A stretch of 10,471 bases of DNA from an uncultured Atopobiaceae bacterium (GTDB lineage Bacteria > Actinomycetota > Coriobacteriia > Coriobacteriales > Atopobiaceae), in NCBI GenBank assembly GCA_905235165.1, contig CAJOKK010000035.1, forward strand, positions 1 to 10,471, written 5' to 3'. Made by a program: the position numbers and the translations under genes. Under the pieces are notes generated by a model. That model searched no databases, was not told the origin of the DNA, and saw only the letters and a program-made list of their open reading frames with translations. Shown here piece after piece: positions 1 to 7,038 of the stretch (the stretch's first letter is position 1; every line of letters starts with the position of its first letter).

Positions 1-1
1 T

Positions 2-817
2 CGCAGCTGGACCGAGAAGCTCATCTTGAGAAGCGCGACTGGCGTCATCTATGCGGTGAGCATCGTTTGCTGCCTTTACCTGGGCATCATTCCCACGGCA
101 ATCATCATCACGGCTATGGCCTGGCTCTGCTGCTCGGAGTTCTACCGCATGGTTCGCCGTGCGGGGCGCATGCCCAACGAGATTTGGGGCCTTACGGCAG
201 CAACAGCCTACCCGCTTGCCGCCCTCTTGCCGATCTCTGACGCGACCCTGCTCGTGACGGCCGTGTTTCTCATCGGCTGCTCGGCCTGGTACGTCCTGAC
301 ACCGCGCGCCAACATCTCAGACGTCGCCGTGACCGCTTTTGGCCCGATCTATACCTCGCTGGCCTTCTCCTGCCTGGTCTACATCCGTGCCTGCGATCCC
401 GGCTTTGACGGCTTCATGCTGACCTTCGGCGTCATGGGTTCCGTCTGGCTGAACGATTCCTTTGCCTACCTCGTTGGCTCGCGCATCGGCAAGAACAAGC
501 TCGCCCCGCGCATCTCGCCCAACAAGTCCGTCGAGGGCCTGTGGGGCGGCATTGCCGCGTCCGTGGGCATCTGGGCCATCATCGGCTTCCTGGGCCTCGA
601 GGGGATCAAGATGCCCTTCGCCCTGGTCACGGGCATTTGCGTCGCCTTCTTCTCCGTCGTGGGAGACCTCTTTGAGTCGCGCATCAAGCGCGGCGTCGGC
701 GTGAAGGACTCCGGCGACATCCTGCCGGGCCACGGTGGCCTGCTCGACCGTTCCGACTCCATGCTCTTTGGTGGCATGGTTGCCTATGTACTGCTCCATT
801 TGGGAGGCATTCTTTGA
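2..817 (+). CDS. cdsA: Phosphatidate cytidylyltransferase (CDP-diacylglycerol synthase), 5'-partial
   Basis: Integral membrane enzyme that makes CDP-diacylglycerol from phosphatidic acid and CTP, the branch point of phospholipid synthesis. The family signature S-x2-KR...KD...PGHGG..DR.DS is complete near the C-terminus: S-R-I-K-R begins about 217 codons after the TTG at 26, followed by KDSGDILPGHGGLLDRSDS. The rest is a series of hydrophobic helices, as expected. A TTG at 26 could serve as start, but the frame is open to the window edge and reads RSWTEKLIL before it. The basic/aromatic stretch before the first helix looks like normal CdsA N-terminal sequence, so I think the true start lies upstream of the window. 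The stop overlaps the dxr start by four bases (TTGA), so the two genes are probably translationally coupled. Identification is secure; only the 5' end is uncertain. Confidence 0.93.
   Translation, partial: RSWTEKLILRSATGVIYAVSIVCCLYLGIIPTAIIITAMAWLCCSEFYRMVRRAGRMPNEIWGLTAATAYPLAALLPISDATLLVTAVFLIGCSAWYVLTPRANISDVAVTAFGPIYTSLAFSCLVYIRACDPGFDGFMLTFGVMGSVWLNDSFAYLVGSRIGKNKLAPRISPNKSVEGLWGGIAASVGIWAIIGFLGLEGIKMPFALVTGICVAFFSVVGDLFESRIKRGVGVKDSGDILPGHGGLLDRSDSMLFGGMVAYVLLHLGGIL
802..807 (+). promoter_or_regulatory. Shine-Dalgarno site deciding the dxr TTG start
   Basis: GGGAGG lies six bases before the TTG at 814, inside the last codons of cdsA. It supports TTG at 814 over the in-frame ATG at 862, whose upstream sequence has no comparable purine run. 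Confidence 0.6.
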
Positions 818-2013
818 GTATCTTCTTTCAGACCCCTTCGCAGGTAACGCGGCCATGCCCCATGCGCGTGGCCGTTATTGGCGCTACGGGCTCCATCGGT
901 TCGCAAACCCTGGACGTCTGCCGCAAACATGCCGATAAGCTCCAGGTCACGGCGCTTGCGGCCAACCGGTCCGTGAAGGAGCTCGTCGCTGCCGCGCGCG
1001 AGTTCGGCGTGGCCCATGTCGCCATCGGTGACGAGAGCTGCAAGGATGACCCGGCCCTGGCCGAGCTGCCCGAGGGCTGCGAGGTCGGCTTTGGCCCCGA
1101 GGCTGTGGCCGAGCTGGCCGCCCTCGACGATAACGACTGCGTGATGAACTCCGTCGTCGGTGCCCTCGGCATCAACGTGGGCTACACCGCCCTGGTTGAG
1201 GACAAGGTCCTTCTCTACGCCAACAAGGAGTCCATCGTGGTCGGCGGCGACCTGCTCATGCCGCTTGCCAAGCCGGGCAAGCTCATTCCGGTCGACTCCG
1301 AGCACTATGCCATCTTTGACTGCCTGCTGGGCGAGCGCCTGAGCGAGGTCCACTGCCTCTGGCTCACCTGCTCGGGCGGTCCCTTCTATGGCTGGTCGCG
1401 CGAGAAGCTTGCCAACGTGACGGCAGCTGACGCGCTAGCCCATCCCACCTGGAACATGGGCTCCAAGATCACGATTGACAGCGCGAGCCTCATGAACAAG
1501 GGCCTTGAGGTCCTTGAGGCCAAGCACCTCTTTGAGATTCCCGTCGACCAAGTGCGCGTGCTCGTGCATCGCCAGAGCCGCATCCACTCCATGGTCGAGT
1601 TTGCCGACGGCACCATCAAGGCGCAGATCGGCCCCTCTGACATGCGCATTCCCATTCAGGCGGCCTTGAGCTTTCCCGAGCGCTGGGAGACGAGCTCCAA
1701 GCGCGAGAACTGGTGTGCCATGGAGCCGCTCACCTTTGGCGAGGCCGACGAGGAGGCCTTCCGTTGCCTGGCCCTCGCCAAGGAGGCGGGACGTCGCGGC
1801 GGCACGCTGCCGTGCGCTATGAACGCTGCCAATGAGGTGGCAAACGAGGCATTCCGCAAGGATGCCTGTGGTTTTCTGGATATCGAGCATATCGTCGAGT
1901 CCGTCATGGACCAGACGGACGTCCAGCCGGTCGAGTCGCTTGGCCAGCTGGCGGAGGTTGACGCCTTGGCGCGTGAGCGCGCCCGCACCGTGCTCAAGTC
2001 GCTGGGGAGGTAA
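814..2013 (+). CDS. dxr: 1-deoxy-D-xylulose 5-phosphate reductoisomerase
   Basis: Second step of the MEP isoprenoid pathway: NADPH-dependent rearrangement and reduction of DXP to 2-C-methyl-D-erythritol 4-phosphate, in the cytoplasm. Visible landmarks (399-residue form) are the nucleotide-binding loop GATGSIG at 23-29, NKES at 137-140, VDSEH at 160-164, CSGGPFYGW, and MNKGLE at 227-232. D161, E163 and E232 match the divalent-metal ligands known in the family (E. coli D150, E152, E231). I chose the TTG at 814 because GGGAGG at 802-807 is well spaced before it and it overlaps the cdsA stop. The ATG at 862 (residue 17, MRVAVIG) matches the usual family N-terminus more closely but has only a weak ribosome site. 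Length is normal. Second gene of the operon. Confidence 0.97.
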   Translation: MSIFFQTPSQVTRPCPMRVAVIGATGSIGSQTLDVCRKHADKLQVTALAANRSVKELVAAAREFGVAHVAIGDESCKDDPALAELPEGCEVGFGPEAVAELAALDDNDCVMNSVVGALGINVGYTALVEDKVLLYANKESIVVGGDLLMPLAKPGKLIPVDSEHYAIFDCLLGERLSEVHCLWLTCSGGPFYGWSREKLANVTAADALAHPTWNMGSKITIDSASLMNKGLEVLEAKHLFEIPVDQVRVLVHRQSRIHSMVEFADGTIKAQIGPSDMRIPIQAALSFPERWETSSKRENWCAMEPLTFGEADEEAFRCLALAKEAGRRGGTLPCAMNAANEVANEAFRKDACGFLDIEHIVESVMDQTDVQPVESLGQLAEVDALARERARTVLKSLGR

Positions 2014-2018
2014 CCTGC

Positions 2019-3161
2019 ATGCTCGTTGTTCTTAAGACGCTTTCTGCCGTTTTCTGGGGCCTTCTGGTCCTGTCAGTTCTGGTTTTCATCCATGAGGGTG
2101 GCCACTTCCTCTCCGCGCGCATCTTCGGCATGCGCGTGACCGAGTTCTTCCTGGGCCTGCCCTCGCGCTGGCGCATCTCGCGCAAGTCCGATCGCTACGG
2201 CACCGAGTTCGGTGCGACGCCCATCCTTCTGGGTGGCTACACGCGCATCTGCGGCATGGATGGCGAGGGAGACGAACTTCTCGCCGACGCGCTTGCCTTT
2301 GTGCAGCGCAAGGGCCGCGTCAACATCAGTGAGGTTCGCGAGGAGTTCTCCTGCGACGAGGAGCGAGCCTACGGGCTCATGTCCGCCCTTGCCGACTGGG
2401 GCTCCATCCGTCCCTACTACAACCCCGAGCTGGGGGAGTACCCGGGTCAGTCCAACTGGCCCGAGGCCTACGAGACGCTCGCTCGCGATGACCGCTACCT
2501 GACGGAGTACGACCGCGACCACGACTTCTCGCGTCCGGGCTCCACGGGTGACGGCGAGCCGCGCGAGATCGACATGAGCCCCGCCGAGTTCTTGGACCAG
2601 GAGCGTTCGCACACCTATCTGGGCTGCTCCTTCATTCCGCGCGTGCTCACCCTGCTTGCCGGCCCTGCCGTCAACGTCATCTTCGCGATTCTGGTCGTAA
2701 GCCTGACGCTGAGCATCTTTGGCATGACCTATACCGACAACGGCCAGACCACCACCTGGCATCCCGACTTCCTGACGGCCATCCGCTTTGCCTTCTCCTA
2801 TGCGGCCGCCGTGGCCAAGTTCGCCTCGTCCCTCATCATCCCCACCCACACCATGCAGGTGCTCGAGTCCTCCTCCTCGGTGGTGGGCATCTCGGTCATG
2901 GCGAGCGAGGCGGCAGCTACCGGTCCGGTTGACCTCTCCCTGCTTGTGGCGTCGGTCTCCATGTCCCTTGGCTTCATGAACCTGCTGCCCATCCCGCCCC
3001 TCGACGGTGGCAAGATCTTGATCGAGATCATCCAGCTCATCATTGGCCGCCCGCTTTCCACGCGCGTCCAGACGATCATGAGCTACGTTGGCATCGCCTT
3101 CTTCATCTTCATTTTTGTCGTGGCACTGCGCAACGACATCCTCCGCTTCGTGCTCGGTTAG
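2019..3161 (+). CDS. rseP: Site-2 (M50/RseP-family) intramembrane metalloprotease with FtsK-gamma-like winged-helix insert and no PDZ domain
   Basis: Zinc protease that cuts membrane-anchored substrates within the bilayer, classically anti-sigma factors. First helix at about 8-35 carries HEGGH at 25-29 (HExxH zinc/catalytic motif). GPAVN at 215-219 opens the second conserved helix, and NLLPIPPLDGG (D329) supplies the third zinc ligand. At 380 residues the length is ordinary, but the layout is not. Residues about 85-134 resemble the FtsK/SpoIIIE gamma winged helix: DEL...A start, RV.IS.VR.EF, then E-R-A...L..LADWG.IRPYY. An acidic, charged linker follows to about 200. This lies between helix 1 and helix 2, the cytoplasmic side in RseP. 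The loop after helix 2, where RseP and RasP carry their PDZ domain(s), is only about 15-20 residues. Start ATG follows GGGGAGG at 2004-2010, which overlaps the dxr stop. The protease call is secure; the insert assignment is my reading by eye. Confidence 0.92.
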   Translation: MLVVLKTLSAVFWGLLVLSVLVFIHEGGHFLSARIFGMRVTEFFLGLPSRWRISRKSDRYGTEFGATPILLGGYTRICGMDGEGDELLADALAFVQRKGRVNISEVREEFSCDEERAYGLMSALADWGSIRPYYNPELGEYPGQSNWPEAYETLARDDRYLTEYDRDHDFSRPGSTGDGEPREIDMSPAEFLDQERSHTYLGCSFIPRVLTLLAGPAVNVIFAILVVSLTLSIFGMTYTDNGQTTTWHPDFLTAIRFAFSYAAAVAKFASSLIIPTHTMQVLESSSSVVGISVMASEAAATGPVDLSLLVASVSMSLGFMNLLPIPPLDGGKILIEIIQLIIGRPLSTRVQTIMSYVGIAFFIFIFVVALRNDILRFVLG

Positions 3162-3170
3162 GACAGGACA

Positions 3171-4268
3171 ATGGCTGAGTCTTTCTACGTCAGTGCGGCC
3201 GAGGCGCCGCGCACCCGTACCCGTCAGGTCATGGTGGGAAGCGTCCCCGTGGGAGGTGGCGCACCGCCGTCGGTGCAGTCCATGTGCACCACGCACACCG
3301 ACGACCCCGCTGCGACCCTCGCGCAGATCGGCCGCTTGGCCGACGCGGGCTGCGAGATCGTGCGCGTGGCCGTGCCCAACGCCGGCGCCTTGGACGGCTT
3401 TGCCGAGATCTGCGCCGAGAGTCCGCTTCCGGTGGTAGCCGACATCCACTTCGACTACCAGCTGGCCATCGGTGCGGCCCAGCGCGGGGCAGCGGGCCTG
3501 CGCATCAATCCGGGCAACATCGGCTCGCTCGACTACGTCGACGCCGTGATCGACGCGGCAGGGGAGAAGAACATCCCCATCCGCATCGGCGTGAATGCCG
3601 GCTCGCTTGATCCCGAGGTGGCCGCGCGCACGGAGCTGACCCTTCCGCAGAAGCTCGTCTGCTCCTGCGAGGCCTTCGTCCGTCACTTCGAGGGTCGCGG
3701 CTTCTCCAACGTCGTGCTTTCCACCAAGGCCCACTCGGTGCCGGTGACCATCGAGACCTACCGCATGCTCTCCGCCCAGCTGCCCAGCTATCCCTTGCAC
3801 GTGGGCGTGACCGAGGCGGGCACGCTTCGCCAGGGCACCGTGAAGAATTGCGCCGCCGTGGGCGCCCTTCTTGCCGACGGCATCGGCGATACCATGCGCC
3901 TGTCGCTTACGGCTGACCCGGTGGAGGAGGTCGACGTGGCCTGGGAGCTGCTGTCGGCCCTGGGCCTTCGCCGCCTGCGTCCTGAGCTCGTGAGCTGCCC
4001 CACCTGCGGTCGCACGCAGGTGAACCTCATTGGCATGGCCGAGGAGGTCGAGCGTCGTCTGCGCGACGTGCGCGCCCCGATCTCGGTCGCCGTCATGGGC
4101 TGCGTGGTGAACGGCCCGGGCGAGGCACGTGACGCCGACATCGGCATCGCCTGCGGCAAGGGCAAGGGCGTGATCTTCGCCTCGGGCGAGCCCATCCGTA
4201 CCGTGGACGAGAGCCAGCTGGTCGACGAGCTCTTCTCGGAGATCGAGCAGCGCTTCTCGACGCGCTAG
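3171..4268 (+). CDS. ispG: 4-hydroxy-3-methylbut-2-en-1-yl diphosphate synthase (HMB-PP synthase)
   Basis: Penultimate MEP-pathway enzyme: reductively converts 2-C-methyl-D-erythritol 2,4-cyclodiphosphate to HMB-PP using a [4Fe-4S] cluster. The N-terminal TIM-barrel region has the family pattern VGGGAPPSVQSMCTT, VADIHFDYQLA and GLRINPGNIG. The C-terminal cluster domain carries CPTCGR with C276 and C279, C311 in MGCVVNGPGEA, and E318. Their spacing matches the E. coli ligands C270/C273/C305/E312 exactly, offset by six. This is the short bacterial two-domain form at 365 residues. It starts nine bases after rseP, with GGACAGGA as the likely ribosome site, so it is cotranscribed. dxr and ispG in one operon couple two isoprenoid steps to cell-envelope genes. 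Confidence 0.97.
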   Translation: MAESFYVSAAEAPRTRTRQVMVGSVPVGGGAPPSVQSMCTTHTDDPAATLAQIGRLADAGCEIVRVAVPNAGALDGFAEICAESPLPVVADIHFDYQLAIGAAQRGAAGLRINPGNIGSLDYVDAVIDAAGEKNIPIRIGVNAGSLDPEVAARTELTLPQKLVCSCEAFVRHFEGRGFSNVVLSTKAHSVPVTIETYRMLSAQLPSYPLHVGVTEAGTLRQGTVKNCAAVGALLADGIGDTMRLSLTADPVEEVDVAWELLSALGLRRLRPELVSCPTCGRTQVNLIGMAEEVERRLRDVRAPISVAVMGCVVNGPGEARDADIGIACGKGKGVIFASGEPIRTVDESQLVDELFSEIEQRFSTR

Positions 4269-4283
4269 TCGCGTCGCTGGGCG

Positions 4284-4298
4284 GTTCTTCTCAAAGAG
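4284..4298 (+). other. Small hairpin between ispG and proS
   Basis: A perfect 6-bp stem CTTCTC / GAGAAG closes on an AAA loop about 20 bases after the ispG stop. No T-run follows, so it does not meet the usual intrinsic-terminator pattern. It might stabilise the 3' end of the operon transcript or mean nothing. Confidence 0.25.
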
Positions 4299-4328
4299 AA
4301 GCGTCGTCGCAGCGTCTCGACAACAGAT

Positions 4329-4337
4329 TGCTAGAAT
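4329..4337 (+). promoter_or_regulatory. Probable extended -10 promoter for proS
   Basis: TG-C-TAGAAT: TAGAAT matches the sigma-70-type -10 consensus at five of six positions and carries the TGn extension. No good -35 sits 16-18 bases upstream, which is usual for extended -10 promoters. Predicted transcription start is near 4344, about 33 bases before the proS ATG. This suggests proS is expressed independently of the upstream operon. Confidence 0.5.
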
Positions 4338-4376
4338 GCTGTGTGCGAAAAACCGCGCATGCTGAAAGGATTGTGC

Positions 4377-6089
4377 ATGAAGTCGTATATGAGAATGACG
4401 AGCGTCTACGCCCCCACGCTGAAGGAGGACCCGGCCGAGGCCGAGCTGGCCAGCCATCGCCTGCTGCTGCGCGCGGGCATGATCCGCAAGACCGCCGCAG
4501 GCCTCTATAGCTATCTGCCGCTGGCCTGGCGTTCGCTTCTGAAGATCGAGACCGTCATCCGCGAGGAGATGGAGGCGATCGGCGCCCAGGAGATGCAGGT
4601 ACCCATGGTCGTGCCGGCCGAGATCTGGCAGGACTCTGGCCGCTGGGACGTCTACGGCCCCGAGCTGCTGCGCCTCAAGGACCGCCACAGCCGCGACTTC
4701 GTGGTTGGCCCCACCCACGAGGAGACCTTCGTCGACCTTGTCAAGAACGAGCTCCGCAGCTACAAGCAGCTGCCCGTGACGCTCTACCAGATCCAGGACA
4801 AGTTCCGCGACGAGATGCGCCCGCGCTTCGGCCTCATGCGTGGCCGCGAGTTCATCATGAAGGACGCCTACAGCTTTGATGCCACTGTCGAGGGCATGCA
4901 GAAGACCTATGAGGAGCAGAAGGCCGCCTATGCGCGCATCTGCGAGCGCTGCGGCCTCAAGGCCCTGCCCGTCGTGGCCGACTCCGGCCAGATCGGCGGC
5001 GACACCTCCGTTGAGTATATGGCCCTGGCCGAGGCTGGCGAGGCCTCGCTGGTCTACTGCGACTGCGAGTACGCCGCCGACGTCGAGGCTGCCTGCGTGG
5101 GCATCGCCGTCGAGGAAGGCCCCAGCGGCGAGTGCGAGCGCATCGAGACGCCCTGCGAGGGCTCGATCGCCTCGGTTGCCGAGTTCCTGGGCATCTCCGA
5201 GCGCGCCTGCCGCAAGAGCTTCGCCATCATCGCCGAGGACGAGACCCCGGTGCTCTGCCTGCTTCCGGGCGACCACGAGCTGAACGACGTCAAGGCCGAG
5301 CATGCCTTCGGCCACTACGTCGCCATGGACGAGGAGCAGATGGCCGCCTACGGCCTGGTGAAGGGCTACATGGGCCCGATCGGTGCCGACGAGCGCGTGC
5401 GCGTGGTGGCCGACGTCTCCCTCAAGGACTCCGAGAGCTGGCTGGTTGGCGCCAACGAGGCCGGCTACCACATCAAGGGTGCCAAGCCCGGCCGCGACTT
5501 CGAGGTTGACGAGTGGCTTGACCTCGCCTCGGCCAATGAGGGCGACCGCTGCCCCCGCTGTGGCCAGCCGCTCAAGGCCGCGCGCGGCATTGAGGTGAGC
5601 CAGGTCTTCCAGCTGGGCACCAAGTACTCCGAGGCCATGGGCGCCACCTTCATGGCCGAGGACGGCAGCGAGCAGCCCTTCCAGATGGGTTGCTACGGCA
5701 TCGGCGTCTCCCGTACGCTGGCCGCCGTCGTCGAGCAGTGCCACGACGAGCAGGGCATCGTCTGGCCTGTCTGCGTGGCTCCCTTCGAGGTCGAGATCGT
5801 GCCGCTCGAGACTGCCGACGACCTCGTCTGGCCGGCTGCCGAGCGCATCGCGACTGAGCTCGTGGCTGCGGGCGTGGAGGTCGTGGTGGACGACCGTAAG
5901 GAGCGCGCGGGCGTGAAGTTCGCCGACGCTGACCTCATGGGCTTCCCTTATCAGGTCGTCTGCGGCAAGCGCGCCGTGAAGAACGGTAACGTCGAGGTGA
6001 AGGACCGCGCGACCGGCGAGCGCATCGAGGTTGCCCTCGACGAGGTCGTGGCCTACCTGACCGAGAAGGTTGTCTCCGAGCGCAGGTAG
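4377..6089 (+). CDS. proS: Prolyl-tRNA synthetase, bacterial type with editing domain
   Basis: Class II aminoacyl-tRNA synthetase charging tRNA-Pro. With ATG at 4377 the protein has 570 residues, normal for the bacterial form. THEE lies at 113-116, motif 2 FRDEMRPRFGLMRGREF begins at 143, and motif 3 GIGVSR is at 441-446. The roughly 180-residue insertion between motifs 2 and 3 is the YbaK-like editing (INS) domain that clears mis-charged Ala-tRNA-Pro. It contains a CPRC pair at 392-395 just before RGIEVSQVFQLGTKYSEA. The anticodon-binding domain follows from VAPFEVEIVPL. I prefer ATG 4377 over the in-frame GTG at 4341 because GAAAGGA at 4364-4370 is ideally spaced, the protein then starts MKSYMRMTSVYAPTLKEDP as in the family, and the predicted transcript start lies after 4341. 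Confidence 0.96.
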   Translation: MKSYMRMTSVYAPTLKEDPAEAELASHRLLLRAGMIRKTAAGLYSYLPLAWRSLLKIETVIREEMEAIGAQEMQVPMVVPAEIWQDSGRWDVYGPELLRLKDRHSRDFVVGPTHEETFVDLVKNELRSYKQLPVTLYQIQDKFRDEMRPRFGLMRGREFIMKDAYSFDATVEGMQKTYEEQKAAYARICERCGLKALPVVADSGQIGGDTSVEYMALAEAGEASLVYCDCEYAADVEAACVGIAVEEGPSGECERIETPCEGSIASVAEFLGISERACRKSFAIIAEDETPVLCLLPGDHELNDVKAEHAFGHYVAMDEEQMAAYGLVKGYMGPIGADERVRVVADVSLKDSESWLVGANEAGYHIKGAKPGRDFEVDEWLDLASANEGDRCPRCGQPLKAARGIEVSQVFQLGTKYSEAMGATFMAEDGSEQPFQMGCYGIGVSRTLAAVVEQCHDEQGIVWPVCVAPFEVEIVPLETADDLVWPAAERIATELVAAGVEVVVDDRKERAGVKFADADLMGFPYQVVCGKRAVKNGNVEVKDRATGERIEVALDEVVAYLTEKVVSERR

Positions 6090-6110
6090 CCTTCGTATGT
6101 GAGCGTATGG

Positions 6111-6151
6111 CGGCCCTTTCGTCCCCTCTGGGCGGAAGGGCCGTTTTTCTT
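6111..6151 (+). terminator. Strong intrinsic terminator after proS
   Basis: A 14-bp stem (6111-6124 with 6130-6143, two or three G-U pairs, outer eight pairs perfect CGGCCCTT/AAGGGCCG) closes on a CCTCT loop. TTTTTCTT follows directly at 6144-6151. It lies 21 bases after the proS stop. Confidence 0.9.
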
Positions 6152-6163
6152 AGGAGGAAGCAG

Positions 6164-6892
6164 ATGACGACTCGAGCCAGCGCACTTGTCTTCGACATCG
6201 ACGACACCCTCTACGACCTCGCGGGTCCGTATCGCGCGGCTTATTCGGAGCTCTTCGCCGGCCGTTGGGACCTTCCCGTGGACGAGCTCTTCTTGATGAG
6301 CCGCGTTCATTCCGACGAGGCCCTGGATCTGCTGATGGCGGGCAAGATCTCAGCCGAGGACCACAAGGCCTTGCGCGCCCAGTGGACCTTTGCCGACTGG
6401 GGCGTGGAGCTGAGCCGTGAGGAGGCCCTGGCCTTCCAGGCAGCCTATGCGCAAGCGCAGGAGCGGATCGAGCCCTATCCCGAGGCGGTCGAGGCGCTTA
6501 GGGTCGTACGCGAGGCGGGGATTCCCCTGGGCGTCATCTCGAATGGCGACGGTGCCCATCAACGACACAAGCTTGCCCTGCTCGGCCTTGATGCGTTTGT
6601 AGGGGAGAAGAACGTCGTCGTTTCGGGCGAGTGTGGTGCCAACAAGCCCTCGCCGGTGCCTTTCCGTGAGATGGAACGTCGTCTGGGCGTCTCAGAGGGC
6701 GATATTTGGTACGTGGGCGACACATATGAGACTGACATCATTGGGGCCAAGCAAGCCGGCTGGAAGGCCCTCTGGGTGGACGTGCGCGGTCGCGAGGTCC
6801 CCGACGTCCCCGAGCGCCCCGATATGGTGGTTCACAATCCCGCTGAAATGCTCCAAGCCATCGAGTCTCTGATTCCCTCTACCAAAAAGTGA
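6164..6892 (+). CDS. HAD-superfamily hydrolase (subfamily IA, YjjG-like phosphatase)
   Basis: Probable cytoplasmic phosphatase of a small phosphorylated metabolite; family resemblance is to YjjG-type nucleotidases and related HAD-IA enzymes, but the substrate cannot be told. All four HAD motifs are present in the 242-residue form: DIDDT at 11-15 (nucleophile D11, acid/base D13), S126 in ISNGDG, K161 in NKPSPVPF, and GDTYETD at 185-191. The helical cap lies between motifs I and II. ATG 6164 is chosen because AGGAGG at 6152-6157 sits six bases before it; the upstream in-frame start at 6107 would run through the proS terminator. The gene begins 12 bases after that terminator's T-run, so expression probably depends on read-through or an unseen promoter. 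Its last codons (P-S-T-K-K-stop) lie inside the left arm of the inverted repeat at 6874-7012. Confidence 0.9.
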   Translation: MTTRASALVFDIDDTLYDLAGPYRAAYSELFAGRWDLPVDELFLMSRVHSDEALDLLMAGKISAEDHKALRAQWTFADWGVELSREEALAFQAAYAQAQERIEPYPEAVEALRVVREAGIPLGVISNGDGAHQRHKLALLGLDAFVGEKNVVVSGECGANKPSPVPFREMERRLGVSEGDIWYVGDTYETDIIGAKQAGWKALWVDVRGREVPDVPERPDMVVHNPAEMLQAIESLIPSTKK

Positions 6893-7012
6893 CATTCCGG
6901 GCCGTTTTTTGTCACAAATTGGTAGGGGCCCATAGTTAGCTGTGACGAGATCGGTTGCTACAGCCAATCTGTGACAAAAAACGCCCCGGAATGTCACTTT
7001 TTGGTAGAGGGA
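6874..7012. repeat. Large inverted repeat (49-bp arms, 41-bp spacer) at a convergent gene junction
   Basis: Left arm 6874-6922 and right arm 6964-7012 are reverse complements at 47 of 49 positions (mismatches at left-arm positions 6902 and 6917). From outside inwards each arm reads TCCCTCTACCAAAAA, GTGACATT, CCGGGCCG (or CCGGGGCG), TTTTTTGTCACA, then ATTGG. Each arm also contains its own smaller dyad, GTGACA-N15-TGTCAC. The left arm overlaps the last six codons and stop of the HAD gene; the right arm ends 26 bases before the PAP2 stop. It could act as a bidirectional terminator or 3'-end stabiliser, or be a miniature mobile element. No target-site duplication is visible at its ends. Confidence 0.85.
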
Positions 7013-7038
7013 GCCCGGGCACCCAACTAACCCACGTG

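Noticed and set aside
2260..2620. Intein or frameshift as the cause of the RseP insert
   Set aside because: The frame is continuous, no intein splice motifs are seen, and the segment has helix-rich, normal-codon coding character resembling a domain.
4269..4376. T-box or other riboswitch upstream of proS
   Set aside because: The predicted leader is only about 33 bases and no T-box-type sequence or leader terminator is present.
2073..5744. 1223-codon open frame on the minus strand
   Set aside because: It lies antisense to rseP, ispG and proS, all certain genes. Strong G/C third-position bias removes stop codons from this antisense frame, and its His/Ala/Gly-rich translation has no domain logic.
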